Shown: positions 44,247 to 58,220, counted from the first letter of the stretch. The stretch is 64,000 nt of DNA from Rosellinia necatrix (GCA_021209875.1 JAGYVD010000003.1:3472001-3536000); one strand, 5' to 3'. Translations and numbers: made by a program. Notes: generated by a model not told the origin, from the sequence alone.

Positions 44247-47200
44247 GTAGTGCAAGCAGTGTATGTTGCAGCAGTCGACCAACGGAAGTGGTGACCAACC
44301 TTTTGATCTGGTATGTATAAGTGAGCTGTCTAGGGATCTCTCCAGCAGGGGTCTCTCCAGGGTACCAAGGATCTCTCCTGGTATGTCTGGCTTGAGGAGC
44401 GTACGAGAAAACTCGGTTGAACCGATCTCAGTGGCTCTCGGGTTAGGGGGGGAAGGACTGATAATCAGGGACCCCGGTGGGAGGTGTCGTCGCTCATGAT
44501 TGGGATGGGATCTACAATCCCCCCAATCGTTCCTGGCCAATCGATGGCGGCAACTTCATCAGAGCTGGAGCTTGACTACACTAGAGTTCAAGGCGTCTCG
44601 GCTTGGCGTCTAGTAAGACCCGCTTCATAACCTCTGGTTAGGTAAATACCCACCGTGCCACCGTAGTACCTCATACCCAAGCACAAGCAAGCAGATATAC
44701 GATGTACCCTGGGCGCTAACAGGTGTTCGCAGCGCGTGTGTCCTGTATGCTAACCCTCTAACCTTAATGATATAAGCCTTTCCCCTCTATTGGCCAGTTG
44801 GTTAGCATGCTTCGGTAGTGGCGTTAAATGGAGGGATGCCACACCCACACTATTGCCAGGTACCAGACATGGCAGCAGGTACACCCCAGGCGATTGCGGC
44901 GATTGGCCGAACTGCTCTTGTCACCCAAACCACTCTCTGTTGGGCCATGAAACGACAGCAGGCAAAACGACAAGATGTAAAACGAAACATTAAGGGCTTT
45001 CCTCCCTGTTTCCCTTGCCTCCTTCTCTATCCGGCTAACACGGGCCTTGTTGTGCCTAGTCCATAACCTGTCAGAAAGAGGATATTTTCATGATTATTTT
45101 CATGATTATTTTTATTTTTTAATTTTTATTTTATTTTTACTTTTGGGGGCGCATACTTGTAACCCAATCGAGAAAAGTTTTATTTATGCATGATATGATG
45201 GGTATTTTTACCGGGGCGAGGATTATGGATGAGGCAGAGTCAGTCGCACCGTTACAGGCAGGCTGAGATCGCGACACAGAGAGCCAATGGTGCCCATCCG
45301 TGACCACGTGTGTGCCAGATGGAATAAATGCATACATTCCACCGTCTTCTTACTGCATCTAATTATGGATCTTGACCAGGTATCGAGAGGTACGTACCTG
45401 GGTGAGTATCTATAGATACTAGACACTAGTTACAAGTAGGTACGTACACTACCTAGCAACTCTAGGTATCCAGTCAATCCTGTAGGTACGGGTGTATATA
45501 GATGCCCGGTAGCTATCTATAGCGCCTGGCTATCCGGTTCGAAGAGGATGTTCGTTGGAGGAGCCGTTCTTCGGCTTCTCGCTCCTCATCCCATGAACTC
45601 CTCATATCTACACCGACCCGAATGGTGGGAGGCAGAACGAATGCAACGTGGCATTCGTTCTTCTACCCTTTGCGCCTGTCCTCTCGTGCCCTCTTCTCCG
45701 ACCGGTTGGAACTGACTAGAATTGACATCTTGTCTGTACCCAGGGCAATGCAATACCTGCCCGAGGACAGAAAGGAGCAAGGATAAACGGCGTTCGCATT
45801 GCTGGGAGGATCGTCGATGTTTTCTCCGCCTCGCCGTCCTGTGTCCGACTTGGTTGCTGTCGGATCTCCCGCTGGCTGATCGGATGAACCCAGCTAAATG
45901 TGGCAACTATCGACAGGGCCGGTCCTGCGAGTAATTTGGCTTCCTGGGGGCTACCTGCGCGAAGAGAAATTGATCGACGTCCCCCACTCTTGCAACTCTT
46001 GCTCGGCCTAATTCAGTATTCGGCGGTCATGCGACACCGCGGCAGTTGTCCTCATGAGGATAGAAGGAGACATGAGAAAGAACCTTGTTATGCAGCCGTA
46101 GAACGACTTTCTTAAAGGAGGCCGTGATCTACCACACGACTCGGCGCCGATGCTGAGACTCCCACGGCCACGGTTAGCCATCGGCATCGCGAACTCGGCG
46201 CTTTGTCCTGTGAAGCGGCGGTATGTCGGTCGGTCTAAGGACAGGACCGGGAGAGGGGAAGGGTTTACAACAAATGCTACGTTCAAACTCCTTTGCCCGG
46301 CCTCCCCGGGATAACGCGGCGTCAGAGATACCTACTTACCGTCGCGTGTTTCTCAAGGGGGTCGGTCACAAGCCCAACACCACACCCGGCTTCCGCAAGG
46401 CGTGCTCTTAGAGGTATGTATCTGTGTCCTGACGGCTCGCTACAGCACAGGCTAAATGACGAGGCCTCATCACCCTTCCCGAAGCTTGGTCGCATATTCG
46501 AATGGATCGGAGGCGGCACAGAGGCCGGGTTCTACATGCTCCTGGGTATGCACATCCTCCCAGGTATGCTAGAGACCTACCGGTAACCTTGACTATGAAA
46601 TTTATGTGAGGCTGCCTCATTCGCAGTATTGTGCCGCACTGGCGAGGCCCTGTCTCAACATCGGACACGCTGTCCAGAAGAATGGACCAAGACTATTAAT
46701 CGACTCCCAGCACGCGTTCACGCCTAAGGAGATACTGCGCCTTATTCCCGTTATTACTAGCGACTGTAGGCGACCATGGGAATCAGGGCTCCGAAAATAT
46801 ATACGTGATTTTAACTACTGTGGTCTCGTCGTGCTGTGCTATGAGATACTAAAATCTCGTCATTCGAAGCTAATAAGCGGCTGCTTGGATATGTTGACAC
46901 CTTCTCCGGGCGCGTGTTATCCTCACGATTGTTTGCTACCTACTACCTGCCGCCACGCGCTCGACTTCCCAAGGTAATCGCCTAAGTTTTTAGCCGGAGA
47001 TTTAGTATGAATCTACAATACCTCGTACCTTTGTAGTGTATCCTAAATTACTGCTACATGTACTCAATTACGAATTCCTAAATTGAGACTGATGCTATGG
47101 ATATTGGTCGTCTATTATCAAATAATCTTTGATTCGAACGTGCGAATTGACGCAGCTCTGGTTACTCATGAGTCGAGCGCGCATAGGCTCCAATGGATTT

Positions 47201-48111
47201 CGACAAGTATAAATATTGAAAATAGAGACTTTGTTAGTCCTTTAATTCCTCTGGAGAATAAGCCTAAACCACCGAGGGATCGTGAACGTCCCTGGCTTCC
47301 CCTATCTCGCCCGCCATCACGAAATACGAGTGCAAATTGGAATACACTGGAGGGTTTGCCTCAATAGAGCGCGTTATGTTTGTATCAGGCGTTAGCTCAT
47401 TTGGCTTGGGGTGACGGATAGATAGATTAGTCTGCGTTCCGTGGGGCGGCATTCCAGAGGTCCATGTACATGGCAATCCAGGTGACGAAGATTTAGGTCC
47501 ATGAACGGTGAGGGACAAAAGGTCGGTCGTCTCCCGCAAACTACTAACACCTACCCTATCCTCATCAGGTCATCTGCGTCACCCGGTAGTAGGTAACGGA
47601 ACGTAAGGCGTTATTACTAGTAGAGATCTTCGCTATTCTCGTGACCAACCCTATCGTCTTTTACCGGTTGCACAGCTAGGCAAGCAAACATGTGCTGGCG
47701 CATCTGACTATGTTATTTGTGGGTGGGGGACTCTAGACTGATACTATTTCTTATTGCACTGTGTTATTGTACCCCAACTACATAACTACATAAAAATACT
47801 CTAGACACATACCAATACGCATTGTACATACACCGGCCTGGATTTTACCTTGGTACAAGACTAGACAGGGAGAACCAAGAGCTCGGGTGCTATAAGACAG
47901 GGCACGGAAGTCTGGCGTACAAACCAACTATACATATTGTACTTCCAAGTACCTAGCTGGATATCTGAACAAATATTCTGCCCTATACTGGTTGTCGTGA
48001 TGGGGGCATAAGCCACACTGTAATAAGAATAACTGCTGTCGGGGGTATTGTATGGGCAACGATGGTTAATGAGGGGACGTGTTGGGGTTGAATAATTAAC
48101 TTAAAGGGGTG

Positions 48112-49595
48112 CTATAACCTCACTTTCTGACCCGTTAGTTTGTACCAAATAACTGCTATTAGATCCTCCTTGAAGCGTTCCCAAGGGTTTCGGTTGAGGT
48201 AGTAACTGAGCTCGCGGAAATTGTACATCTCGCCCCAGCAGTCGCGCCCAAACTCACAACCTGCCATGTTGACCAGGAAGTCTCGATTGTTCTGATCGTA
48301 ATGAATACGCGTGTCATTCCCGTTTGCGTTACAGGCTCCGGTCGGAAAGCTGTTGATCATTCTTTGGGGAAGAAACGCGGTATGACTCCGGATCCAGGGC
48401 TGTGTTGTATAAAGCTGCTGCAGCGCGCTTTGTTCCTTGTGCTCCCACTCCATGTGCTTCTGCTCGTATGATACTGGATCCCACCAAATATCTAATAATT
48501 GATCTGTCCACTCGCTTCTCCTGACGAAGAAAGACCCCAAATTGAACCCAGCACAGTCTTGAGATAACATCAAGTTTATCGAGTCAACGGTCCCATCTCC
48601 TACCGGGCTGAGGGCTTCAGGATCGAGGTAGTTGGCATTGAGCGGGTGAGTGAGATTGAGTGGGTTAAAATTGTTGATGTCTCGATACACATGTTTCTGG
48701 ATGTTATTGAAGATATGACTCTGGAGTGAATAAGAAGGTTCCATGACGAACGTATTGAGATCTAGCCACCAGACCCTATCTCGAATTTAGCGTGTGACTC
48801 TGCCGGCTGACCTAAAGGGACTGGTGACTTACCATTCCGCCTTCGGATATTTCTTGAAGCTGTTTCTGATGCTGTCTACCTTTTCCCAGCTTTCTCGCCA
48901 CTCATGAGCGTATCGTTTTTTGGTGCTCATATCGACGATCTCTAGCTCGTAGCCCCACCGGGCGACATATTTTCGTTTATTCCGAACGCTGTCTCTCTCG
49001 ATTGCCCATTCCCTTGCACCCTTCCACTCCATGACACCACCACCCACGTTGGCGGCTAATATGATGACGAACTTTTGCCCACCTCCGAGCCAGCTTGTCC
49101 TCCTCCAATAATAATGGAGGGCTATAATACTGTCAGTACCTCCGCTGGAGGATTGTAGTATGATGACTCACGTGTGATATAGAATATCATGTAACAAGCC
49201 AGGAGAAAAAGGGCGATCATGGCGCGGATTTTCCCTTTCCTATTCATCCGTGCCACAAACGCCCTTGAGCGCCCCAGCAAGGGTACCCCCCACTGTGCTG
49301 GTTTGGGTTTCTTTTTCCCCGCGTACGCATCGTCCTTCTTGGCCGAAAAGGAAGGGAGACGGCTCGACATACCGCGCATGTTGCGGGTAAAGAAGCCTTG
49401 ATTTTGGGTCGAGAAGGATGGATAGCCAGTGACGCCTTGGGACTTCGATCGCGCTGATTCCCACGTAATAGCGCCGGCATTCGAACCAGAGAAGGTCGTC
49501 TTGGCTGGGCTTGATCGACCGCTGGGAGTAATGTCTAAGCCAGGGGAGGACCAACCACCACCTGGAACTGGCGAGGGACTCCGACTTAGGGACAT
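48112..49595 (-). CDS. mnn10: GT34 alpha-mannosyltransferase, Mnn10-like, Golgi
   Basis: A type II Golgi membrane glycosyltransferase of family 34 (Gma12/Mnn10/Mnn11), which extends mannan backbones on N-glycans in yeast. Minus-strand exons are 49172-49595, 48833-49121 and 48112-48775, in frame at both joins, giving 458 residues. The cytosolic N-terminus (1-118) is Ser/Gly-rich and then basic (RMNRKGKIR), followed by one membrane anchor at about 124-141. The lumenal domain starts LHYYWRRTSWLGGGQKFVIILAANVGGGVMEW. Exon 2/3 joining yields KAEWVWWLDLNTFVMEP, the conserved GT34 nucleotide-sugar region. INLMLSQDCAGFNLGSFFVRRSEW and the WEHKEQSAL segment follow. Mnn10 is favoured over the Gma12 galactosyltransferases because of the overall pattern, but sub-family assignment needs a tree. 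Confidence 0.88.
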
Positions 49596-51249
49596 AGGGT
49601 GTTGCTGGGCCTGTTATATGCAGCGTGTGAGCAAGTATTTGGGAATAGGATATAGAAGCAAGGGGCGCTGGGTAGTTGATTGCTGGGTGGCAAAGCGCAC
49701 CTGGATAGGATCTGGTCAAGGCTTTAGGAGTCTGGGCTTGTTAAGCCCGTCGGGGAGAGGCGGCGCGATAATGGTCCCCCGAGATGCCTCGTTCGAAACT
49801 CTCGTTCGAAGCGGGCGATGATCTGGAATATGTGACTCGACAGAGGCGGCGCTGGCGGGGAAGGAGAACATGTATCGGCCCACAAGATGAGAGAGAGAGG
49901 GCTATTGTTGTTGTTGTTGTTGTTGTTGTTATTTGGATATCAGAAGTTGAAAATGGCGGCAATCTTTGCGATGGCCGTGGTCCGAGAGGGCAAGTACCGG
50001 ATTAATGAACAATCATTGGGGCAACTGTGACCTTGTTCCCGGTAGTGCTGGGGGCGATGGCTGATCTAGTGGACAAAGACGAGGAAGGGGACAGCGGCGG
50101 GAGGAGGAGAATATTGAAGCCGTGAGCGCTCGGCGAAGACGGGTTGTGCTTGTGCTGGTGTTGGTCGGTGGTCAGTGGTTAGTGGTCGCTAGCTGAAGAG
50201 AGAATCTGTTACCTGCCAATGTTCGGCAGTAATCTACAGACCCCGGGGGCCGTGATGTTTGCGATACACAGGGACGGACCCGTGTTGCAAATGTTTATCG
50301 ACGTCGGTTCGTTGGAAAAGGCTAGGTTGCGCACCCCTGACTACCTAGGTAGGTCTTCGGGTTATGCGATTATGTGCTCTGCACCCGGAAGAAATTAACA
50401 ACTATGGCAATTGGGTAGCTGCTTGTAGGCTAGACGGCTGCAGATAGGGGCGGTGCCAGCTGGGAGGTATAGGGGTGAAAAGATAAGCCTTGTATGTTGG
50501 GTGACCATGCTGGAGATTTCTGTCGTCTTGGGCAGATGCGTAGCCTCTGTTTGTCCAGTCTGCCGTCAATTAATACAGTGCTTGTCCTCATTTGGTAAAA
50601 AACGTTTGGGTGGGGCCGATCTGGGATGAAGATAAGATGGTAGGCTAATATGTATGCTGCACTTACATATATGTATGTATTGTATACTTACGTGGGTGTG
50701 ATGGAGAGTTCTGTATTACATACCTACCTACCTTAGGTGTCTAGGTGTTAGACTACCTACCTAGGTAGGTAGTAGAAGGTGATGGGAAAGGTACCTAGTA
50801 GGCACCTACATATGTGCTTATGGGGCAAGGTTTGTCCAATACCAAAGCTAGTTACTTGTATCTATTTGCCTTTTTTTTGCCTGGTAAATACATATAGCAG
50901 TGCAGTGTAACATAACTAACTTTGGTAGATATCAAAGAGACTGACCCAGTAACTAACAAACTTAAGCTAGCTGCACGGCTAACATTTTATCACCAAATTT
51001 ATGCTGTACACTAATATGTTAATAGGGGTGTTTGGGGCCCATTATATAGTGGTAAGCGGGTCAGCCTAGATTATCTCGCTGTAAGTATTTGGAGATACCT
51101 ATGTATCTCCATTACAATAGAGGGTCATACTAGAGCCCTATCCTCTTAGGCGCCTTTTGGCAACCGCACCCGAAAGACCCATACTACCCTTGTTAATTAG
51201 AGGTTGTGTACACTACATAGTAGTAGTAGTAGTAGTAGTAGTATTAACG
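49596..51249. other. Intergenic region up to the AT-rich block
   Basis: Promoter side of the GT34 gene. A GTT trinucleotide run lies at 49904-49930. AGGT/CCTA runs occur at 50343-50353, 50722-50735 and 50753-50770. A TAG/GTA trinucleotide run at 51221-51242 lies right at the edge of the AT-rich block. No gene. Confidence 0.55.
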
Positions 51250-54200
51250 TCTAATCTAGGTGTCTAACAGTGCTAGTTATATTTTAATAGTACGATTATA
51301 GCTGCTAAAAGCTTTAATATAGCTAATCGGCCCTGCTAAGCTTTTATATAACCTTGCTTAGATTTATGTTTAAAAAAATAATAGATATATTGTTTATTAA
51401 ACTATATTTAAATAAAAAAAGCTATATAAAAAAAAAGTTGTTGTTTTTGCTGTTGCTTAAATATTAATAAGTTTTAATAAAGCTTTAGCTTTTTATATTT
51501 TTAGTTATTTTAAAGCTTTAAAAAGTCCGTTATAACCGCGTTATTTTTTTTAATAGCTTTTAAATTTATTAGCCGTGTTTATATTAAATAGCTGTTTTTT
51601 AAGGTTATTTTTTACGCTTATTAAAATTAACGCTTGTTTATTTTTATAGTTAAAAATATAGCTTTATTTAAAAAGCTGTCCGTAGTTATAAATATAAATT
51701 AATTTTTTTAAATAATTAAACTTTTATAATATAACTTAAAATTTTTATATTTTAATTTTTTGCTAAAAATAATTTAAGTTTTTATTTAAAAAATATAATT
51801 TTAAAACTATTTTTAAGCTTTTAAACTATTTTAGATTTTATTTTATATAAAAATCTAGCTTGTTTTTTATTAATTAATTTTTAAGTTGTATATTTATATT
51901 TTAGTTTATTTTATAATATATATTAAAATGCAGCGTTATTGTTTAGCCAAGTGTTTTTTAAAAAAAAGTCGGGCTAATAAATTGCTTGTTTTTTAATCTG
52001 CAAGCTTATTACTTAAGATTTTTTTATGTTTTAAAAACTAATAAAAATAAAACTTAAAACTTAATAGCATAGCTAAGTTTTTAAAAACTTAAAAACAGTC
52101 GGCTAAAAAATATAAAACCGTTTTATTTAAAAGTTTTTTTAGCACCGACATGCTATTAAAACAAAAATAAAATTTTATTTTAGTTGTTATATATATTTTT
52201 ATAGCTTAGCTTAAAGCTTATAATACGTTTTAAGCTTTAGCGTTAAAAACTTTTTTTTTGTTTAATCTTTTAAAAAAACGATATAAAAAAACCTTTTATA
52301 TATAAACTATAAACTTTTAAAATACGTTAATATTTTTAAATCTGTTTAAATATAATATAATTAATTTAAGTTTTTAGCTTATATTATATTTTATAGTTTA
52401 AACTGTTATTTTTGTTTTAAACTAAGTTTAATATTTTTTTTTTTTTAATTTTTTATTTTTAAAAACTTTCCGCTAAATTAAAGCTGCTAGCTAAAGCTTT
52501 AGTTAGGCTATTTTAAACATATTAGCTGTTAATTTTTATAAAATAATATAACGTTTTTTTAACTGCTCAGCTGTTTTTTAAATTAATAAATACTTTAGGT
52601 TTAATCGGCTAATATAAATAATTATTAATATACAGATTTTATTAAAACAAATAAAAGCTGCTAAAACGTTTATTTTTTTTAATGCAGCAGCGTAAAAAAA
52701 AATACGTTAAATTAAAAAAACTGTTTTAGCAGCAGTTATAAATATTATATATATTTTTATTATTTAATAATTAATTTTAACGTTAATTTAATTTTTATTT
52801 AACTTTTGTTTTAAGTTTTTAAATATTAAACATTGCTGCTATAAATAGTTATAAAAATAACTATTAATTTAACTACTGTTATTATTATATATAAAAGTAT
52901 ACTTTTAATAATATTATTTAACGTTTTAAAAAAAACGCCCGTTATTATAGCTTTGCTAGTTTAAATGTTTATATAATATTAAAACCGGAGTTTATAATTT
53001 AAATATATTTCTAGCTATTATATAAGCTTTTAAACTAGTTTTACTAGCTGTTTTATTATTATAACAGCATTAAAAAAATATTATAGCCGATTATATATAT
53101 ATAAAAGTTTATATTTTTTAAGCTTAAAATAAATAACGTTATTTTTTTTTTAATAAATAATTTTGTTAGCTTAAATAAAAAAAGCTTATATATTCTGTCT
53201 GCTGTTTTTTTTATGTTTTATTAAAGCTATATTATCTACGTAGCTAAAAATGTTGCTAATATTTAGCTAAAAAATTAAAAAAAAAAAAAAATAAAATAAA
53301 ATTAAAAAAATTAAAAAACTTTAAAAAAAAGCCGCATTTTAAGTTTTTTGCTAGTTTAATATAGTTTTTAAAACAAATTAAAATAATATAGTTTATTATA
53401 AAAAAATAAACTTAGCTTATAATTTTAAAGCTTTATTTTTATTTAAAGATTTTTATAGCTAGTTAGTTTTTAATATTATATTAAAAACGTTAGTTATATT
53501 TAATATAAATAAAATAAAAACTTTTTAAAAGTTTTTATATTATATTTTATATTATATATTAAACAAGTTACCAGGTTTATAGCTGCTTTATAAAAAAACA
53601 TTTTAAATTATTATAAGCTTATAATTTTTTTATTAACTGTTTTTACAGCTATTTATTTAATAAATAATTATTTAAATTTTTTATTTATATAAAAAAATTA
53701 AAAAATCGGTTTTTAAAACTTAATTATTATATAGTCGGCTTTATTTAATTTAAACAGAAAAACTATTTCGGCCGATTTAAACGCTATAAAATAATATCTA
53801 GTTTATAAACAAGCTTTATATAATCTAATAATTGTTAAGCCGATATAACTCCAAGCTTTTTTAAAAAAATTAACTTTAATTTTATCTGTTTTTAAAGCTG
53901 TATTATTTATGCTGCAGCATATTTTTTCTGTTTGTTTTAGCATAACTTTTAATTATATATAACTGTTTTGTTTTTTTGTTTTAATAGTTTTAAGTTCTTA
54001 TATATATAAGTCTAACAGGTCGTTTTTAGCGGCTTTAATTATAAATATTTAATTAACTAATAGTTCGATTTTTTTTATTAAATTTATATATACTTTTTTT
54101 TTATATTAAAAAAAAAAAACATTTTATTTATTATTAAGCTTTTGCTAGCCTGTTATTTTATAAAGTTTTGCTATTATATCTACTTTAAAAATACGGCCGG

Positions 54201-57200
54201 CTTAATAGTATTTTTTAGCTCTACAGGCTTTTTAATAAAATTATATTTTTTAATCGTATATATTTATTTTATTTAGCTGGTTTTTAGCTAGTTTTATTTA
54301 TAAAGCAGCAATTTTTAAAGTTTATTAAAACATAGCTTTATATTTATATTTTTTAAAAATAAAAGCTATTTTATAAGTTAAATATAAAATATTTATAATA
54401 GTTTCGCAGTAGTTTTTAATATTAAGCAAAATATTTAGTTTTTATGCTGCTAAAACTTTTTAAGTTTAAATTATAGCATTTTATTTTTTTAAATTATTAA
54501 AATATATTTTTTTTTTTTAAAGCTAAAAGCAGCTTTTTTTAAAAGCACTGTAATATAAATAATAAAATAATCTAATTTTAAATATAAGTTATAATTAATT
54601 TAAGCTGCTATTTTTAGAATATTGCTTATAATTAAATTAAATATAAAGCTTGTTTAATATATAAAAATATTAATTATATATTAAGCTAGCTTATTTTTAG
54701 TTGCATAGTTTATTATATTATTTTTAATTGCTAGGTTATATTTATTTTTAACTTCTAAGGCCTAAAACTAATATATAGCGTTAAAATTACCGGCTATTAA
54801 AGTGCTATTTAGGCATAAAAAAGCCAATAAAGCTTTTATAATTAAATTATTTATGTTTTAATAAAAAAGTTTATAAATATTATAAATAATAATAAGTTTA
54901 ACTTTTACGTTTATTATATTTAAATAAGACTTAGTTTATAAAAAAATATTTAAAGTTTTCAGCGGTTAGTTATATATATTATAACTTTTAAAAAATTATA
55001 TATTAGTTGCTTTTAATAAATAATATTTATATTTTATATATTTTTATATATTTATTGCTAATATAATATATATAACTATAGTTTTTATATTAAAATTATA
55101 TCTGTTTTTATTTTATTATTTAATATTAATATAATATTATATATTCTTAAGAAGTTATATATATTAGTTTAAATTATAATAAAAAAGGTTTTTTTTTAAC
55201 TACGGTAGTTTTATATTAAGCTAGTTTTTATTTTTTTATTAAAGCTAATTATTATATTTATTTTTGTTAAAAAGTTCTATATTTAATTAAAATTAAGTAG
55301 CTTTTAATATTTAATCCGTTTAAAGCTTTAGTTTTTCAACTAAAAAAACAAAAAAAAAAACATTAAAGCTTAAGTTTATATAAAAAAACATAGCTTTATT
55401 TTTTAGCTGTGTTGCTATATATAACGTTTTAATATAATCTGCTTATAATAAAATATAAGTTATTATAAGTTGTAAATATATTAAGCTAGCTTATACTGCT
55501 TTAAGCGTTGTTTTTTTTGTTTAGCAAATAATAAAAACAGGTTTTTGCTTTTTATAAAAAACAAAAAATAAAAAAAATCTGTTTAGCAGTTCTGTTTTAA
55601 GCTTTAAAACTTAAAAAGCTTAAAAAGTCTTTTTATTTAATATTATATATGTTTTAATTGTTTTTTTTTAATTATATAAGCTAGAGCTTAAAGCTAAAAC
55701 AAAAATAGTAGCTCTAGCTTAGTTTTTTTTAGCCTGTTGCTGTAGCGCTTTTGTTTTATTTTTTTTAGCTTAAGCGTTTTTATCGCCTAGTTTTTTTAGC
55801 TTTTTTATTTAAGCTTTTGTTAGCTAAGCCAGCTTGTTATTATTAATTATTAGTTTAGCTAAACAGTTTTTTAAAAAAATAAAATATTAGCTGTAATAAT
55901 TAATATAATTAATAACTTTTATATATGTTTTAAAAACATATAGCTTTTTATAATATACGCACACTTTTTTTTAGTTATAAGTTTATAAGTTATAAAAATT
56001 CTAGCAGTTATTATATTAAACTATTATAATAGCTTTAATTAATAAATAAAAAATTTAAATTTAAAAATATAAAGTTCTATTTTTTAGCTTAAATAATAAA
56101 ACTATTTAAGCTATAATATTATATTTAAACTAAATAATTTTATTAATAGTTTGTTTTATTTTAGCTTAAACTTTTTTATTAAAAATTAATTATAGTTTAT
56201 TTAGTTAAAAATATAAAAGCTAGAATATTTAAAATAATATATATAAATTATTTTTATTTTTTAAGCTTAGCGTTTTTATAAAAAATAATTTATTATATTA
56301 AACAGTATTACTGCTGTTTTTTATTTTTATAATATATTAATTATTTAATAATTATTAAAATTGCTATAAAAAAGTTCTTATATTATATTAAAAATATTAT
56401 ATAATATAACTTATAAGTTTATATTATTAATTATTTTAAGCTTAAACTTAGTTTTAAGTTTAAATATAATTTTAAGTTAATTAGTTTTATAAAAACTTTT
56501 ATATTATATTGTTTTTTTAATTATTATTTAATTAAAATTATTTATAGCTTATAAAATATTTTCTGCTAATTTATTATAAACATAAAAAAAATATAAACAA
56601 AGTTTAAAATTAAAATATAAACGCGATTTATTTTAAAACAAAATATAAGTTATTTAACTTTATGTTTTAAAAATATTAAACAAGCTAAAGCTAAAGCTTT
56701 TATTATTAGCTTATATAACAGCTTTAGCATATGTTTATTAAAAGTTTTAAATATTTTTAACGTTTATAATAATTATTTTTTTATTAAGCTGCTAGTTTAA
56801 AAAATTAAGCAAAAATAATCGTTTATTTAGTTTATTTTAGTTTTTTTTAACAAGCTAAAAAAAAACTGCTGATAATATTTCTATTATTTTTTTTAACTAG
56901 TAAATATAAGCTAAACTAATAAAAATAAATTTAATATTATTTAATTAATAGCTGTAATAATAGCTAATATAACTTTTTATAAATAAAATAATTTTATTAT
57001 AGCTTTTAAAATATATAAAAATATTTTAAATGTTTTTAAAATTAAGCTTTATTATTATTGCTGTTATATTAAAAAAATACTATTGCTTTTTTAATTTTTT
57101 TAAAAAAACCGTAGTAGCTGTAATAAAATTTATAATAGCAGATATATTTGTTTAGCCGTAGCTAATAAAATGCCCTGTTTATTTATTATAATTAAAGCTA

Positions 57201-57225
57201 TAAAAAATTCAAAATATTTTTTAAC
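51250..57225. repeat. Extremely AT-rich, ORF-less block (RIP-like degraded repeat)
   Basis: About 6 kb made almost wholly of A and T, with dense TA-containing words and no open frame of 60 codons in any frame until the right edge. Both boundaries are abrupt, at roughly 51250 and 57225, where normal composition resumes. This fits a transposable element or duplicated segment mutated by repeat-induced point mutation, the C-to-T process of filamentous ascomycetes. I cannot recognise the original element. The few remaining G and C bases often sit in GC, AGCT or GCT words (see findings). It could alternatively be part of an AT-isochore with structural roles, but 6 kb is short for a centromere core. 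Confidence 0.8.
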
Positions 57226-58220
57226 TAAAAAAAAAATAAGTTTTTTCTAAGAAGTGAAAAAAATGTAGGAGGGAAGGTTGTATGTACACTACATAGATAT
57301 AATAGTGAAATGTTAGTCACGATATTTCTGTTATTTGCATTTTGTTGTTTGATCAGAAGTGCCTTTAAATACATTGATTCAATAAGTGCATAGGCCTCGT
57401 TTAGCAAATGGACAGTTGAAAAGACACCTGGAATATCATCCCGATCTCCTTTGTATCTACAACCTGGAATCTGCTAGGGCCATAATTGACAAACCTGACT
57501 AGATAACCACTTCCTTGTAGTACTACCTAAGATCCAACTGAAATATGCACTTAATTGAAAGCGTAAATATATCCGAGAAGGCGAGAGCACTGGAGATACT
57601 TGATACTTGCGGTACGTGTACAAGTATATGTGTGCTATCTATCCAAGCATGCATATGCTCCACTGACTAAGTAACTCCCTAGATATGCATGCATTGCATG
57701 CATATGTCTGTACCACGACCTTCGCACCCTGCTACTCTGTAAAGCCTCCTCCACATGGATTAATCTTTACTTTATAGGGATATATGAACGAGGTACCTTA
57801 TTACCGGCATACATAATGGGGTGTATGTGCCGAATGGTCCCACGTCGTGTTTTCTGGCGTGTTTACCGACTGGCTAGAACCTCGAAGCCCAAGGCTCCTC
57901 CTCGCTTGCCAAGCTTCTGTGCTTTTCACACGGGTACCAACGCCACTTTGTTGTCTGCCTGTGTTCTACTGTAGTCTAGTTATGTGCATACACTAACTAC
58001 CTACCTAGTGTCTATTATATATACACTGCCTACACGACTTACATACTGTATGCTGGCCCCGTCCTAATTACCTACAAGTACACTAGATACACTAGTCAAG
58101 AGGGGCTCTGCGGAAAAGCAGGGGAGACAAGGCTACGGTGTGGGTAATTCGTCTGATTGGCAACGCGCGTGCTATCTGGTTGCTTTGTTGTGAACTTGAG
58201 GTTCTCTATTCACCACCCAA

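Larger units (their letters stand above)
42761..48111. other. Gene-poor 5.3-kb region with tandem repeats
   Basis: No convincing gene on either strand; open frames stay below about 140 codons and show no known domain. It contains a GAAGAGTG-type repeat at about 43455-43508, a 12-base tandem at 43723-43782, a 14-base tandem at 44191-44246, and AGGT/CCTA clusters (43205-43230, 43940-44010, 44185-44245). An AT-rich patch lies at 45090-45140. The first few hundred bases must include the GH16 promoter. Confidence 0.55.

Noticed and set aside
46606..46977. 123-codon + strand frame in the 5.3-kb gene-poor region
   Set aside because: No domain, no plausible splice partners, composition close to background.
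51250..57225. AT-rich block as mitochondrial DNA insertion
   Set aside because: No recognisable mitochondrial gene, tRNA or rRNA words; pattern of TA-rich words and abrupt edges fits RIP better.
51250..57225. AT-rich block as centromere core
   Set aside because: Too short for typical filamentous-fungal centromeres as far as can be judged from this window; cannot be excluded without CENP-A data.
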